From contig WION01000167.1 in assembly GCA_015039365.1 (NCBI GenBank), positions 1 to 64,000 of the forward strand: a stretch of 64,000 nt of DNA. Direction: 5' to 3'. The notes beneath the pieces were generated by a model. That model was given only the letters and a program-made list of their open reading frames with translations. It ran no database searches and was not told the origin of the DNA. The stretch comes from Amanita rubescens. Its lineage: Eukaryota; Basidiomycota; Agaricomycetes; Agaricales; Amanitaceae. Made by a program: the position numbers and the translations under genes. Positions 63,173 through 64,000 of this stretch are shown piece by piece (within the stretch, counting starts at the first letter, position 1; every line of letters begins with the position of its first letter).

Positions 63173-64000
63173 TTATTGCCCTTGAAGCGATCTGGCGTGT
63201 GCACATGTGACTTGAGCGCACGTGCCATCTGCTCGAGGCAGCTCGTTGTATTCCGGCGTGACGTTAATCCAGAAATCAATTGTGCCTGTGGGCTTGATTA
63301 TGCGTACCATCTCGTCAGCACCAGTCGCGGTGAGCGTGGATCCAAACATAGTGAGTTTATCCGCAAAATTGTCCACAAAAGGGTACTCGTTGTTCCTGAC
63401 TTGAACCAGAAACGGGATTGGGCCACCGTTCCGAAACACTGCGACATGATCCGCAGTATTCAAGTTGATAGCATCCTGAAAACCGGATACCAGACCGTGA
63501 TCATCCAAAGGGCCCTCCCCGTCGACGTCGATATGAATTGGGTAGTTTTCATCAATCCCAATGTCCTGGCGGGAGACCCGTTTATCCTTTTCCGCAGGTT
63601 TCCCAACTCTGTCTACAATGCGATTGACAACATCTTGCAGGGATGGGACTGAGGTAATTGCCCGAACCGTGTCCATCACGACTGCAGTATTGAGGGCAGC
63701 CCATGCAATGCTGAGGAAAGCCGGAACCAATGGAGGCACGAATCTCATCACCCTCTCATGCGGAACGTCAGCCGACGTCGACTTGTTAGCAAGCGCGAGT
63801 GCGGTGACATCGTGTACGTGTTGTCGGAAAAACATGATATCACCAACCTGGCCATTGAGTACGGTGATACCTCCTGCGTTATCTTCCGAAGCGCCAACGA
63901 AACCATACATCGGGAGAGTTGCAAATTGACTTGAGTTGTCAGGTGACGTATAAACAACGATGTCAGGGACGCCATCGACAAAGAGCGAAAAGCGGGACTC
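63173..64000 (-). CDS. Unrecognised protein, C-terminal part (cut by window edge)
   Basis: An open frame of about 275 codons runs from the right edge to a stop at 63173. The N-terminal visible part (SRFSLFVDGVPDIVVYTSPD, YGFVGASEDNAGGITVLNGQ then VGDIMFF) resembles a beta-sandwich of the LamG/concanavalin type. A hydrophobic segment (FVPPLVPAFLSIAWAALNTA) follows, and the C-terminus reads DNFADKLTMFGSTLTATGAD then EMVRIIKPTGTIDFWI, which is vaguely like the last strands of a class I methyltransferase. Neither match is firm. The frame has no break, so it is probably a real gene. Confidence 0.55.
   Translation of the reverse strand, partial: ESRFSLFVDGVPDIVVYTSPDNSSQFATLPMYGFVGASEDNAGGITVLNGQVGDIMFFRQHVHDVTALALANKSTSADVPHERVMRFVPPLVPAFLSIAWAALNTAVVMDTVRAITSVPSLQDVVNRIVDRVGKPAEKDKRVSRQDIGIDENYPIHIDVDGEGPLDDHGLVSGFQDAINLNTADHVAVFRNGGPIPFLVQVRNNEYPFVDNFADKLTMFGSTLTATGADEMVRIIKPTGTIDFWINVTPEYNELPRADGTCAQVTCAHARSLQGQ

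Overview
The window looks like nuclear DNA of a mushroom-forming basidiomycete (Agaricomycetes). The evidence is short GT-AG introns of about 50-60 nt, basidiomycete-type gene families (Crinkler kinases, seven-helix membrane proteins, Zn2Cys6 factor, TET/JBP dioxygenase, mushroom integrase-core protein) and dense repeats. All identifications come from reading the sequence and recalled family knowledge; no database was searched. I saw no rRNA, CRISPR array or bacterial-style operon.

Much of the window is a graveyard of duplicated housekeeping genes. Broken pieces of a kinesin-14 motor (1.9-2.9 kb), a Pumilio/PUF protein (3.2-4.2 kb), two copies of the mitochondrial DNA polymerase gamma gene (8.2-29.8 kb, split; 58.6-62.5 kb), two copies of an ISWI chromatin remodeller (30.3-33.3 and 37.2-41.5 kb), an AAA-protein N-terminus (33.3-33.8 kb) and an MLP1/TPR nuclear-basket protein (53.9-56.5 kb) lie side by side. 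Several keep introns, so they arose by DNA-level duplication, not retroposition.

The central discovery is an 18,214-bp mobile element (9849-28062) inside polymerase gamma copy 1. It has imperfect terminal inverted repeats starting TATGAC, a 6-bp target duplication GAATAC, and an empty site visible in the second polymerase copy (60493-60498). It carries an apparently intact DDE integrase (16492-18267), an apparently intact TET/JBP-type 2-oxoglutarate dioxygenase (21692-23073), a cysteine-rich multidomain gene (24044-27634), and several genes of unknown function. At least four loci in it contain tandemly repeated small exon-intron modules. A related terminus occurs at 50840, just after a Zn2Cys6 transcription factor gene.

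From 33.9 to 36.5 kb two Crinkler-type genes (one N-terminal-domain only, one with a kinase-like domain) sit between the two ISWI copies. A 5'-truncated LINE (39052-39750) interrupts ISWI copy 2. The right third has a candidate Helentron-like rolling-circle element carrying a gene (about 51227-52967, with a paralogous empty site), tRNA-like sequences, and an intact seven-helix membrane protein gene (56870-57864). The right edge cuts a minus-strand gene of unknown function.
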